Shown: positions 1 to 6,563 of the stretch, in pieces
Layout: each line of letters begins with the position of its first letter
Numbering within the stretch: the stretch's first letter is position 1
Source: Prevotellaceae bacterium
GTDB lineage: Bacteria; Bacteroidota; Bacteroidia; Bacteroidales; UBA932
Direction: 5' to 3'
Assembly (NCBI GenBank): GCA_031289385.1
Contig: JAITPP010000121.1
Location: 1-7,534, forward strand
DNA length: 7,534 nucleotides
Translations under genes and position numbers: made by a program
The notes under the pieces: model-generated
What the model was told of the DNA's origin: nothing
The model's input: only the letters and a program-made list of their open reading frames with translations
The model's database searches: none

Positions 1-1
1 G

Positions 2-1000
2 GGAAAGATTGACGAAATACAAAATTACATTAAGCAAAACGAAATTGACATCGCCATTTTTGATGATGAATTATCGCCATCGCAAATTAAGAATATCGAA
101 AAAATTTTAGAATGTAAAATACTCGATAGAACAAGCCTCATTCTTGATATTTTTGCAAAACGAGCAAAAACCGCTTATGCAAAAACACAGGTTGAATTGG
201 CGCAATATCAATACCTGCTGCCGCGCCTTACCCGAATGTGGACGCACTTAGAACGTCAGCGCGGAGGCGGAATAGGACGTTACGGACCCGGCGAAACGCA
301 GCTCGAAACCGACCGCCGAATTATTCTGACACGAATATCAAAACTGAAAGAACAATTAAAAAAAATCGACAAACAAATGATTTCGCAACGCTCCAATCGA
401 GGCAATCTGGTTCGTTTGGCATTGGTGGGATACACCAACGTAGGCAAATCAACGCTGATGAATTTGTTGAGCAAATCCGACGTGTTTGCCGAAAATAAAT
501 TATTTGCCACACTTGATACCACCGTGCGTAAAGTTGTTGTCGAAAATCTTCCGTTTTTACTTTCGGATACTGTTGGATTTATTCGCAAATTGCCCACACA
601 ACTTGTCGAATCGTTTAAATCTACTCTCGACGAAGTTCGCGAAGCCGACGTTTTAATTCATGTTGTTGATATTTCACATCCTAATTGCGAAGAGCAAATA
701 AACGTTGTAAAACAAACGCTGCATGAAATTGGAGCAACCGACAAACCCGTTTTTCTTGTATTCAACAAAATAGATGCCTACACTTTTGTCGAGAAATCCG
801 AAGACGATTTAACTCCGCCAACAGCCGAAAATTATTCGCTCGAACAGTTGATGAACAGTTGGATTGCCAAAGAAAACGCACCATGTATTTTTATTTCGGC
901 AAAATATAAAACCAATGTCGAAAAACTACGTAACGATATATATAAAATTGTAGCCGAAATTCATGCCGGACGTTATCCATTCAATAATTTTTTGTATTGA
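2..1000 (+). CDS. hflX: GTPase HflX, 5' end outside the window
   Basis: HflX is a cytoplasmic GTPase that binds the 50S ribosome and, in E. coli, splits stalled or heat-damaged ribosomes. The frame is open from base 2, so the TTG at 197 is internal and not the start. The visible product is 332 residues; the family is usually about 370-430, so some 50-80 N-terminal residues are missing. The HflX-specific glycine-rich motif GGGIGRYGPGETQLETDRR is at visible residues 88-106, followed by a charged linker helix. The G domain has G1 GYTNVGKST (residues 143-151, bases 428-454), G3 DTVG (bases 566-577), G4 NKID (bases 764-775) and a G5-like SAK (from base 896). The protein ends in RYPFNNFLY, and the stop is TGA at 998-1000. 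Nothing looks broken. Its promoter is not in view, and no clear terminator hairpin follows. The family call is very secure. Confidence 0.96.
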   Translation, partial: GKIDEIQNYIKQNEIDIAIFDDELSPSQIKNIEKILECKILDRTSLILDIFAKRAKTAYAKTQVELAQYQYLLPRLTRMWTHLERQRGGGIGRYGPGETQLETDRRIILTRISKLKEQLKKIDKQMISQRSNRGNLVRLALVGYTNVGKSTLMNLLSKSDVFAENKLFATLDTTVRKVVVENLPFLLSDTVGFIRKLPTQLVESFKSTLDEVREADVLIHVVDISHPNCEEQINVVKQTLHEIGATDKPVFLVFNKIDAYTFVEKSEDDLTPPTAENYSLEQLMNSWIAKENAPCIFISAKYKTNVEKLRNDIYKIVAEIHAGRYPFNNFLY

Positions 1001-1061
1001 CGAATTTTTGTTCTCGTTTGTTTTGTAATCACTAAGCAATTTAACTCCTTTATCTAAATTG

Positions 1062-1089
1062 TTAATTATTAACTGTTAATTATTAATTA
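1062..1089. repeat. Short heptamer tandem repeat (4 units)
   Basis: Four consecutive 7-base units fill the gap upstream of serS: TTAATTA, TTAACTG, TTAATTA, TTAATTA. The array is AT-rich and short, so chance cannot be excluded on its own. The same period of seven appears in two larger arrays at 6118-6243 and 6323-6364, which makes a shared origin plausible. No function can be read from it. Confidence 0.6.
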
Positions 1090-1133
1090 TAAAAAATCTT
1101 TACAAAATTATCATCTATATATTATTTGTTTAG

Positions 1134-1141
1134 TATCTTTG
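1134..1141 (+). promoter_or_regulatory. Probable Bacteroidetes-type -7 box of the serS promoter
   Basis: TATCTTTG matches the Bacteroidetes -7 consensus TAnnTTTG exactly and lies 38 bases before the serS ATG, which would leave a leader of roughly 30 bases. The matching -33 element is weak: only TTAT at 1108-1111 lies near the expected distance. The position between hflX and serS, after a 179-base gap, supports separate transcription of serS. No T-box-like or other riboswitch structure is visible; the leader is too short for one. Confidence 0.55.
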
Positions 1142-1179
1142 TAACAAATTTTAAATGAATAAATAAATCTACAAATTAA

Positions 1180-2448
1180 ATGTTAACTCTTAAACAATTA
1201 CGCGATAATTCTGCATTTATTATCGAAAGGCTGAATATCAAAGGGTTTGATGCTGAAAATATCATCAACGAAGTTATTAAACTTGATGATAACCGAAAAG
1301 CAATTCAAACAAAACTTGATACAAATCTTGCAGAACAAAATTCAATAGCCAAAGAAATAGGAATGTTGTTCAAACAAGGCAAGCAAACTGAGGCTGAGGC
1401 TGCAAAACAACGCAGCGTTGAACTTAAAGAATTGTCGAAAAAAATGCAGGACGAGCAAGCCGAAAACGAAAAACGGCTTTCAGAAAAAATAGTTTTGTTG
1501 CCGAATATTCCTCACACATCAGTACCTGTGGGCAAAACTGCCGATGATAACGTAGAAGTGCGGCGCGGCGGCATTATCAAAGAACTGAACGATGCGCTGC
1601 CGCATTGGGAACTTGCAAAAAAATATGATATTATAGATTTTGAACTCGGCGTGAAACTTACAGGCGCAGGATTTCCTGTGTACAAAGGCAAAGGAGCGCG
1701 TTTGCAACGAGCGTTAATTTCGATGTTTCTTGATATTAACACAGCAGCCGGCTATCTCGAAATTGAGCCGCCGATTGTGGTTAATGAAGATTCTGGTTTC
1801 GGCACAGGACAGTTGCCCGACAAAGAAGGACAAATGTATCACGCCCAACTCGACAATTTTTACTTGATACCCACAGCCGAAGTTCCCGTAACAAATATTT
1901 ACAGAGATGTGATTTTAAATAAATCGGATTTTCCCGTAAAAATGACTGCTTATACTCCGTGTTTCAGGCGCGAAGCAGGCTCGTACGGCAAAGATGTGCG
2001 CGGACTTAACCGACTGCATCAATTTGACAAAGTTGAAATTGTAGAACTTTCGCTGCCCGAAAACTCTTATCAAGCGTTAGACAGAATGGTTAATCACGTT
2101 GAAGAAATAATTAAACAACTTGAACTGCCATACAGAATAATCAGACTTTGCGGCGGCGATATGAGTTTTACGTCGGCATTGACATACGATTTTGAAGTAT
2201 ATTCGGAAGCGCAAAAACGCTGGCTTGAAGTAAGTTCGGTATCAAATTTTGAATCGTTTCAGGCAAACCGTTTAAAATTGCGTTACCGCGATGAAAACAA
2301 AAAAACACAACTTGCGCATACGCTCAACGGAAGTTCATTGGCATTGCCGCGAATTGTCGCCGCACTGCTCGAAAATAATCAAACAGAACACGGAATATTA
2401 ATGCCTGAATTATTACAAAAATATACGGGATTTGAAAAAATAGATTAA
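1180..2448 (+). CDS. serS: Seryl-tRNA synthetase
   Basis: This cytoplasmic class II aminoacyl-tRNA synthetase charges tRNA-Ser (and tRNA-Sec where present) with serine using ATP. The 422-residue product has the usual bacterial length. Residues about 30-110 form the long charged antiparallel coiled coil that grips the long variable arm of tRNA-Ser. The catalytic core shows the serine-binding TAE loop at T232-E234, motif 2 with FRREAGSYGKDVRG at residues 262-275, then RLHQFDKVE, and motif 3 with NGSSLALPR at 383-391, ending in the ATP-binding arginine R391. All key residues are present. The ATG at 1180 gives the family's normal MLTLKQLRDN start, and the leader is A-rich with no clear Shine-Dalgarno site. 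Its last codons and stop (TAA 2446-2448) lie within the first unit of a downstream tandem repeat. Confidence 0.98.
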   Translation: MLTLKQLRDNSAFIIERLNIKGFDAENIINEVIKLDDNRKAIQTKLDTNLAEQNSIAKEIGMLFKQGKQTEAEAAKQRSVELKELSKKMQDEQAENEKRLSEKIVLLPNIPHTSVPVGKTADDNVEVRRGGIIKELNDALPHWELAKKYDIIDFELGVKLTGAGFPVYKGKGARLQRALISMFLDINTAAGYLEIEPPIVVNEDSGFGTGQLPDKEGQMYHAQLDNFYLIPTAEVPVTNIYRDVILNKSDFPVKMTAYTPCFRREAGSYGKDVRGLNRLHQFDKVEIVELSLPENSYQALDRMVNHVEEIIKQLELPYRIIRLCGGDMSFTSALTYDFEVYSEAQKRWLEVSSVSNFESFQANRLKLRYRDENKKTQLAHTLNGSSLALPRIVAALLENNQTEHGILMPELLQKYTGFEKID

Positions 2449-2543
2449 TATGAAAATGTGATTAATGTGAGAAATAGATTAATGTGAGGATGTGATTAAT
2501 TTGAGAATGTGAGAAATAGATTAATTTGAGAATGTGAGAAATA
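2443..2543. repeat. 17/25-base tandem repeat downstream of serS (5 units)
   Basis: Five head-to-tail units each start with GATTAAT: 2443-2459, 2460-2476 and 2477-2493 are 17 bases long, while 2494-2518 and 2519-2543 are 25 bases long and nearly identical. The long unit is a 17-base core like GATTAATTTGAGAATGT plus an 8-base GAGAAATA. The first unit overlaps the end of serS and supplies its TAA stop. The array is rich in stop codons and fills most of the 130-base gap before the next gene; the rest (2544-2578) is A/T-rich leader. No TAnnTTTG box was found here, so it is unclear whether the next gene has its own promoter. The repeat is also too regular to be a CRISPR array, as there are no unique spacers. 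Confidence 0.85.
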
Positions 2544-2578
2544 TAAAATTATAAATTAATAATAAAAAAATAAAAAAA

Positions 2579-4267
2579 ATGAAAACATTAAAATTAGCAT
2601 TTATTATTGCTTTGTGCGGCATAATAATTTGCAGTTGCTCGAAAAAAAGCGACACCCCTGCACACCTTGTTGCAATTCCTAAAAACGCATCATTTGTACT
2701 TGCATTTAATGCAAAACAAATTGTTGAAAAAGCAGGATTGAACAAACCCGAACAATACAAATTCTATTCGGCTATTCAAGAAGAGCTAAATAGAATGCCT
2801 GCCGAACAATCAAAAGCAGTAAAAGATTTTATTAAAAACACCCGCAATTCGGGATTAAATCTTGATAATGTTTTTCTTTATTTGGTAATGAACGACAATG
2901 TTTTGGAAGACGAAACATATCCGGTGTATCCTTTGAGCGTAGGTATAACTTTTTTGATAGACGATTTAAAAACTTTTGAAAAATCTATCAAAGATAATGA
3001 TGTAGCTACTTGGGATGGTGATGAAAAAGTTATTTCGCTGGGATATTATGTTTCACTGCAATGGAATGATAAAATTGCAGTAATAACATTTAACGCAGAC
3101 GAAAATATTAATTTATTTAACACCGACGAGGCAAACAGCATATTGGCAAACGAATTATTTAAAGCCGATTATTCTGACAAAAACGATGCGTATTTATTTG
3201 CAGAAATGAATACAATAATTAATTTGGCAGAAGATTTTTCTAATGATTACTATTCAGCAAATCAATTAATAAATAACCTTGAGCAGTACAAAGATATGGC
3301 GATGTCGCTAACATTTAACGATGAAAAAGGCTCTTATGTTGCAGCAGCAAAATTATTGCCCGAAGAAAAAGCAAACGAACTATACGGAAAATATTATAAA
3401 ACAGATTTCGACAATAATTTGTATAAGTATTTTCCCGACAATAGTTTACTGGCAATGAAATTTTCAATAAAACCGCTTGTATATTACAACGAATACAAAA
3501 AAGCAATTGGCATAGGACAAGCCGAAGAACCTACCGAATCAACAACCGAACAAGTTGAAATTATCGACGAAAAAGGAAATGTAGTAGAAACCGAAGACGT
3601 TGTTATAGATAAATACAACGGCTACGCACAAAACTACAACTACGAAATTAAAATGTTGATAGAACAATATGACGAAAAAGTAACATCGGTTTTAAGTTGT
3701 TTCACAGGCGATTTTCTCGGAAGTATTTCGGGACTTACCAATATGCTGCAGCCCGATTTTGCCGTTGCCGCAGGAATTGCCGAAGGTAAAGAAAGCGATG
3801 TAACAGCATTGATGAAAGAAGTCGGTTTTACCGAAAATGCAGATGGATATTATACTTTAAGCATAGGATATGTAAATTTTTATTTTGCTGTTAAAGAAAA
3901 TATTGCATACGTTACTATGAGTACTAACGCCGTTGCAAAATTTCTTGACAAAGGTTACAGTCCTGATATAACATCGGCAAAAAGTTTTGGCAAAGAAATG
4001 AAAGATGCTTTTTATTATGTTTATTTGAATATCAACATTAACGATTATCCTGCGCTGCTAAAAACGTATCTTAATATGTCGCTTGGGACTGAACAAGCAA
4101 AAGTTATAATGCCGTTTTTAGAAAAACTTCAATCGATAAACGCTAAATCAGTGAATAAAAACGGCGGCGAATTTAGAATAAAATTCAACGAAAAAGAATA
4201 TGCGTCTAAAATTATACTTAAAGCAATCGACGCTATTGCAGCATCTTATCTTGATTTTGAATACTAA
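2579..4267 (+). CDS. Large lipoprotein, DUF4836-like
   Basis: This is a 562-residue exported lipoprotein of unknown function. Residues 1-20 are a lipoprotein signal peptide: basic MKTLK, a hydrophobic run, and the lipobox I17-C18-S19-C20, with C20 as the lipidated residue. The mature protein starts SKKSDTPAHLVAIPKNASFVL; this IPKNASFVLAFNAKQI pattern, plus the later SGLNLDNVFLYL block, resembles the DUF4836 family, found mainly in Bacteroidetes. That assignment is from memory of the family. An acidic, low-complexity segment lies at about residues 313-346 (repeated E, T, V). There are no transmembrane segments after the signal, and no catalytic motif was recognised. The ATG at 2579 follows an A-rich leader, which is typical of the phylum. 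The ABC ATPase gene begins 15 bases after the stop and in the same reading frame, so the lipoprotein probably works with, or is handled by, that transporter. It could be a substrate, an accessory subunit or an unrelated neighbour. Confidence 0.85.
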   Translation: MKTLKLAFIIALCGIIICSCSKKSDTPAHLVAIPKNASFVLAFNAKQIVEKAGLNKPEQYKFYSAIQEELNRMPAEQSKAVKDFIKNTRNSGLNLDNVFLYLVMNDNVLEDETYPVYPLSVGITFLIDDLKTFEKSIKDNDVATWDGDEKVISLGYYVSLQWNDKIAVITFNADENINLFNTDEANSILANELFKADYSDKNDAYLFAEMNTIINLAEDFSNDYYSANQLINNLEQYKDMAMSLTFNDEKGSYVAAAKLLPEEKANELYGKYYKTDFDNNLYKYFPDNSLLAMKFSIKPLVYYNEYKKAIGIGQAEEPTESTTEQVEIIDEKGNVVETEDVVIDKYNGYAQNYNYEIKMLIEQYDEKVTSVLSCFTGDFLGSISGLTNMLQPDFAVAAGIAEGKESDVTALMKEVGFTENADGYYTLSIGYVNFYFAVKENIAYVTMSTNAVAKFLDKGYSPDITSAKSFGKEMKDAFYYVYLNININDYPALLKTYLNMSLGTEQAKVIMPFLEKLQSINAKSVNKNGGEFRIKFNEKEYASKIILKAIDAIAASYLDFEY

Positions 4268-4282
4268 TTAAAATCCGCAATT

Positions 4283-4927
4283 TTGGAAACAATAAAATTA
4301 AATATCGTAAAGCCCAATATATTTTCCGAGTCTGAGGTTTCAGGCTCGGAAATTTGGAGTAAAAACCTTTGCTTTGAAAAAGGAAAAACATATCTGATTT
4401 ATGCCGAATCGGGCAAAGGAAAATCATCGCTGTTTGATTTTATTTATTGCCGCCGCAACGATTATTCGGGCGAAATTTTATTTGACAAAAAAAACGCAAA
4501 AACACTTACCGTATCTCAAAAAAAAGAAATACGAAGCCGTAATATAAGTCTTGTTTTTCAAGGATTTCGTTTGTTTTCGGAACTTTCGGCAATAGAAAAT
4601 GTAGAAATAAAAAATCGACTGACAAATCATAAAACAAAAAAACAAATTACCGAAATGTTTGAACAAATGAGCATTTCGGCAAAAATTGACACACCTCTGT
4701 CGCTGCTTTCGTTTGGACAAAAACAGCGGGTTGCGATAATTCGTTCGCTTTGTCAGCCTTTCGATTTTCTTTTGCTCGACGAGGCTTTTAGCCATCTCGA
4801 CGAAACAAATTACAATACAGCATGCACGCTTATTGCCAACGAAGTGCAAAATCAGAATGCTGCGTTATTGGTTGCTTCGCTCGGCGAGGCTTATAAATTC
4901 AATTATAATCATAAAATTTTGCTGTGA
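4283..4927 (+). CDS. ABC transporter ATP-binding protein, LolD/MacB-like, with degenerate H-loop
   Basis: This is a 214-residue cytoplasmic ABC ATPase that should pair with the permease encoded next. Visible motifs are Walker A AESGKGKSS (41-49, with alanine where the first glycine is usual), Q-loop Q93 in VFQGFRLFSELSAIENV, which is typical of the LolD/FtsE/MacB group, signature LSFGQ (142-146; usual form LSGGQ), Walker B FLLLDE (162-167) with catalytic E167, and D-loop SHLD (170-173). The H-loop histidine expected after the next strand is missing: the segment reads LLVASLGE, with L200 at the histidine position. The start must be TTG at 4283 (or ATT at 4280), because the lipoprotein's TAA at 4265 is in the same frame and no ATG occurs before codon 125. 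The stop overlaps the permease start. ATP binding looks intact, while hydrolysis may be altered. The family call is secure; the substrate is unknown. Confidence 0.9.
   Translation: METIKLNIVKPNIFSESEVSGSEIWSKNLCFEKGKTYLIYAESGKGKSSLFDFIYCRRNDYSGEILFDKKNAKTLTVSQKKEIRSRNISLVFQGFRLFSELSAIENVEIKNRLTNHKTKKQITEMFEQMSISAKIDTPLSLLSFGQKQRVAIIRSLCQPFDFLLLDEAFSHLDETNYNTACTLIANEVQNQNAALLVASLGEAYKFNYNHKILL
4323..4352 (+). promoter_or_regulatory. Strong hairpin inside the start of the ABC ATPase gene
   Basis: The arms TTTCCGAGTCTGA (4323-4335) and TCAGGCTCGGAAA (4340-4352) form a 13-pair stem in the mRNA with one U-G wobble (4331/4344) and a 4-base GGTT loop. It begins 40 bases after the TTG start and encodes about residues 14-24. 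No run of T follows, so it does not look like an intrinsic terminator. It may affect translation or RNA stability within the operon; that role is inferred only from its position and strength. Confidence 0.6.
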
Positions 4928-6117
4928 TGTTGATGTGGAAATTATTAAGAAAAAATTTAAGTATTCCTCAACTTGCAGGTTACGTTTTTGCAGGTTTTGT
5001 GGGGCTTTCCATAATTCTGTTCGGTATTCAGTTTTATGCCGATACACAACCGCTGTACAGTTCTAACGACAGTTTTTTAAATCCCGATTTTTTGGTGATA
5101 AATAAAAAAGTTTCGATGCTGTCGAATATATCATTATCATCAACAACATTCGACGAAAAAGATGTTGCCGACATAAAAAAACAACCGTTTGTAAAGAAAA
5201 CAGGAATGTTTACATCAAGTAAATTCGGCATCCGCGCAACAATTTCGTCGTCATCATTCGGCGGATTTTATACCGAAATGTTTTTCGAATCCGTACCCGA
5301 CGATTTTATTGATGTGCAAAGCGAAGATTGGATTTGGAGCGAAGAACAAAATTATATTCCTATAATTATTCCGCGAACTTATCTTACTCTTTACAATTTT
5401 GGATTTGCGCAAACACAAGGACTACCGCAGATTTCCGAAAATATTGTAGAAAAAATAAAACTGAGCATAACAATTTACGGAAAACAAAAAAGCAAAAATT
5501 TTGATGCCCGCATCGTAGGTTTTTCCGACAAACTGAATACCATACTCGCACCCGAATCGTTTTTGCTGTGGGCAAATTCACAATTCGGCAGCGAGAGTAC
5601 ATCTAAGCCATCGCGCATTCTCATAGAAACATACAACCCAAGCAATCCGCAGATTGCAGAATATTTCGGCGAAAAAAATTACGAAATTGCCGATTACAGA
5701 GGAAACACAGGCAAAGCCGCATATTTTCTTCGTTTGGTAATAATCACAGTACTGCTGATTGGATTAATAATCACGCTGTTGGCAATATCGTTAATGTTGC
5801 TGAGCATCAGTTTGCTCATTTATAAAAACAAAGAGAAACTTGAAAATTTAATATTGCTCGGATATTCGCGTGCAACAGTAGCAAAACCCTACCAAATATT
5901 AGGACTGACGCTAACCGTGATTATATTTATACTTGCGTTTATTGTTGTCGTTATTATGCGAAAATTTTATATAGAAAAAATTTCTATTTTGTTTGATAAT
6001 CCCGAAATCGCCACAACAACATTATTCACATTTACAGCAGGATTTGCAATACTTTTTGTAATATGCGCCATAAACGCACTGTGGATACGCAAAAAAGTAA
6101 ACGAAACGGCGAGGTGA
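4927..6117 (+). CDS. ABC transporter permease, FtsX/LolE/MacB-type
   Basis: This is an inner-membrane permease of 396 residues, starting at the ATG at 4927, which shares its A with the ATPase stop TGA (TGATG overlap, suggesting translational coupling). GTG at 4924 and ATG at 4933 are alternative starts. Counting from the GTG, the topology is one helix at about 18-38, a large extracytoplasmic domain of about 225 residues (40-265), then three helices at about 268-299, 325-346 and 365-388. This is the MacB/LolCE/FtsX fold (type VII ABC). The cytoplasmic loop KLENLILLGYSRATVAKPYQILG after helix 2 matches the FtsX-domain coupling region that contacts the ATPase. Such systems move lipoproteins or peptides, or transmit force across the membrane. 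Only one permease gene is present, so a homodimer is likely. It ends at TGA 6115-6117, and the heptamer array begins at the very next base. Confidence 0.9.
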   Translation: MLMWKLLRKNLSIPQLAGYVFAGFVGLSIILFGIQFYADTQPLYSSNDSFLNPDFLVINKKVSMLSNISLSSTTFDEKDVADIKKQPFVKKTGMFTSSKFGIRATISSSSFGGFYTEMFFESVPDDFIDVQSEDWIWSEEQNYIPIIIPRTYLTLYNFGFAQTQGLPQISENIVEKIKLSITIYGKQKSKNFDARIVGFSDKLNTILAPESFLLWANSQFGSESTSKPSRILIETYNPSNPQIAEYFGEKNYEIADYRGNTGKAAYFLRLVIITVLLIGLIITLLAISLMLLSISLLIYKNKEKLENLILLGYSRATVAKPYQILGLTLTVIIFILAFIVVVIMRKFYIEKISILFDNPEIATTTLFTFTAGFAILFVICAINALWIRKKVNETAR

Positions 6118-6243
6118 TTACTATTTACTATTGATTATTTACTATTTACTATTGATTATTTACTATTGATTATTGGTTATTTACTATTGATTATTGGTTA
6201 TTGGTCATTTACTATTGGTTATTTACTATTGATTATTGGTTAT
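6118..6243. repeat. Heptamer tandem array, 18 exact-length units
   Basis: Starting at the first base after the permease stop codon, 126 bases divide without any insertion or deletion into 18 units of seven. The types are TTACTAT (8 copies), TGATTAT (5), TGGTTAT (4) and TGGTCAT (1); every unit fits T[TG][AG][CT][CT]AT. Because seven is not a multiple of three, the TGA in TGATTAT and the TAA/TAG on the other strand put stop codons in many frames. The array resembles the heptameric STRR repeats known from cyanobacteria in form only. It is not a CRISPR array, since there are no spacers. Confidence 0.92.
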
Positions 6244-6298
6244 TACAATTTACACAGATAAAAATCAATTACGAATTACGATTTTGTAGATAAAAACC

Positions 6299-6398
6299 CT
6301 TTGTGAACTTTGTGTTTAATTTATTAATCATTAATCACTAATCACTAATCATTAATCACTAATTTGCGTTCTTTGTGAAAAACTTTGTGAACTTTGTG
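6299..6398. repeat. CTTTGTG direct repeats
   Basis: The 16-mer CTTTGTGAACTTTGTG occurs at 6299-6314 and again at 6383-6398, with a further CTTTGTG at 6371-6377, for five CTTTGTG copies in total. The two blocks flank the heptamer array at 6323-6364. Similar TTTGTG/TTTGCG strings are, from memory, common in Bacteroidetes intergenic DNA. No function is known. Confidence 0.75.
6323..6364. repeat. Second heptamer array, 6 units, reverse orientation
   Basis: Six 7-base units run ATTAATC, ATTAATC, ACTAATC, ACTAATC, ATTAATC, ACTAATT. On the minus strand and shifted by one base, the units read TGATTAA or TGATTAG, which differ from the TGATTAT unit of the larger array only at the last base. The two arrays are therefore inverted relatives about 80 bases apart. 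Confidence 0.85.
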
Positions 6399-6477
6399 GT
6401 AAAAAAAACAAGAAAATAGAATTGCAAACGCCTACATGCACGACGTGTAAAATTGAGAATTAAAAGAATACATTACA

Positions 6478-6510
6478 TTTGGTATCAATCAATTTTCAAA
6501 TTTAGATTTG
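6478..6510 (+). promoter_or_regulatory. Possible + strand promoter with no gene downstream
   Basis: TTTG at 6478-6481 and TAGATTTG at 6503-6510, separated by 21 bases, fit the Bacteroidetes -33 TTTG and -7 TAnnTTTG elements. Two further -7-like boxes lie nearby, TACATTTG at 6474-6481 and TATTTTTG at 6535-6542. No + strand gene follows; a transcript would run antisense into the end of the minus-strand gene. In AT-rich DNA such matches can arise by chance. Confidence 0.3.
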
Positions 6511-6563
6511 TGGTATAATGCACGATGCTTATTCTATTTTTGTACTTTCATGTGTGTTGAATT

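Larger units (their letters stand above)
6244..6563. other. Gene-free convergent intergenic region
   Basis: Together with the array before it, this makes about 446 bases without a gene between the convergent ABC unit and the minus-strand pair. It holds CTTTGTG repeats, a second heptamer array and three promoter-like boxes (listed separately). No tRNA, convincing terminator or conserved coding frame was seen in it. An 18-codon + frame at 6518-6574 (MHDAYSIFVLSCVLNFIR) exists but cannot be supported as a gene. Confidence 0.7.

Noticed and set aside
197..199. TTG as the hflX start
   Set aside because: The frame stays open to the window edge with HflX-like sequence upstream, so the codon is internal.
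280..597. 105-codon open frame on the minus strand
   Set aside because: It lies wholly inside hflX, opposite the conserved G domain, and its translation has no recognisable pattern.
1203..1225. 7-base inverted repeat CGATAAT / ATTATCG early in serS
   Set aside because: The stem is short and AT-rich with a 9-base loop; such matches are common by chance, unlike the two longer stems reported.
4478..4849. 123-codon open frame on the minus strand
   Set aside because: It is antisense to the conserved core of the ABC ATPase and rich in Cys, Phe and Arg, as expected of a shadow frame.
6118..6364. Possible CRISPR array
   Set aside because: Units are contiguous 7-mers with no unique spacers and no cas genes nearby.
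6514..6519. TATAAT string resembling a sigma70 -10 box
   Set aside because: The organism appears to be a Bacteroidota, whose main sigma factor uses TAnnTTTG, and no TTGACA-like partner is present.
6436..6525. 8-mer ATGCACGA repeated at 6436-6443 and 6518-6525
   Set aside because: Two copies of an 8-mer are weak evidence, and no att-site or integrase context is present.
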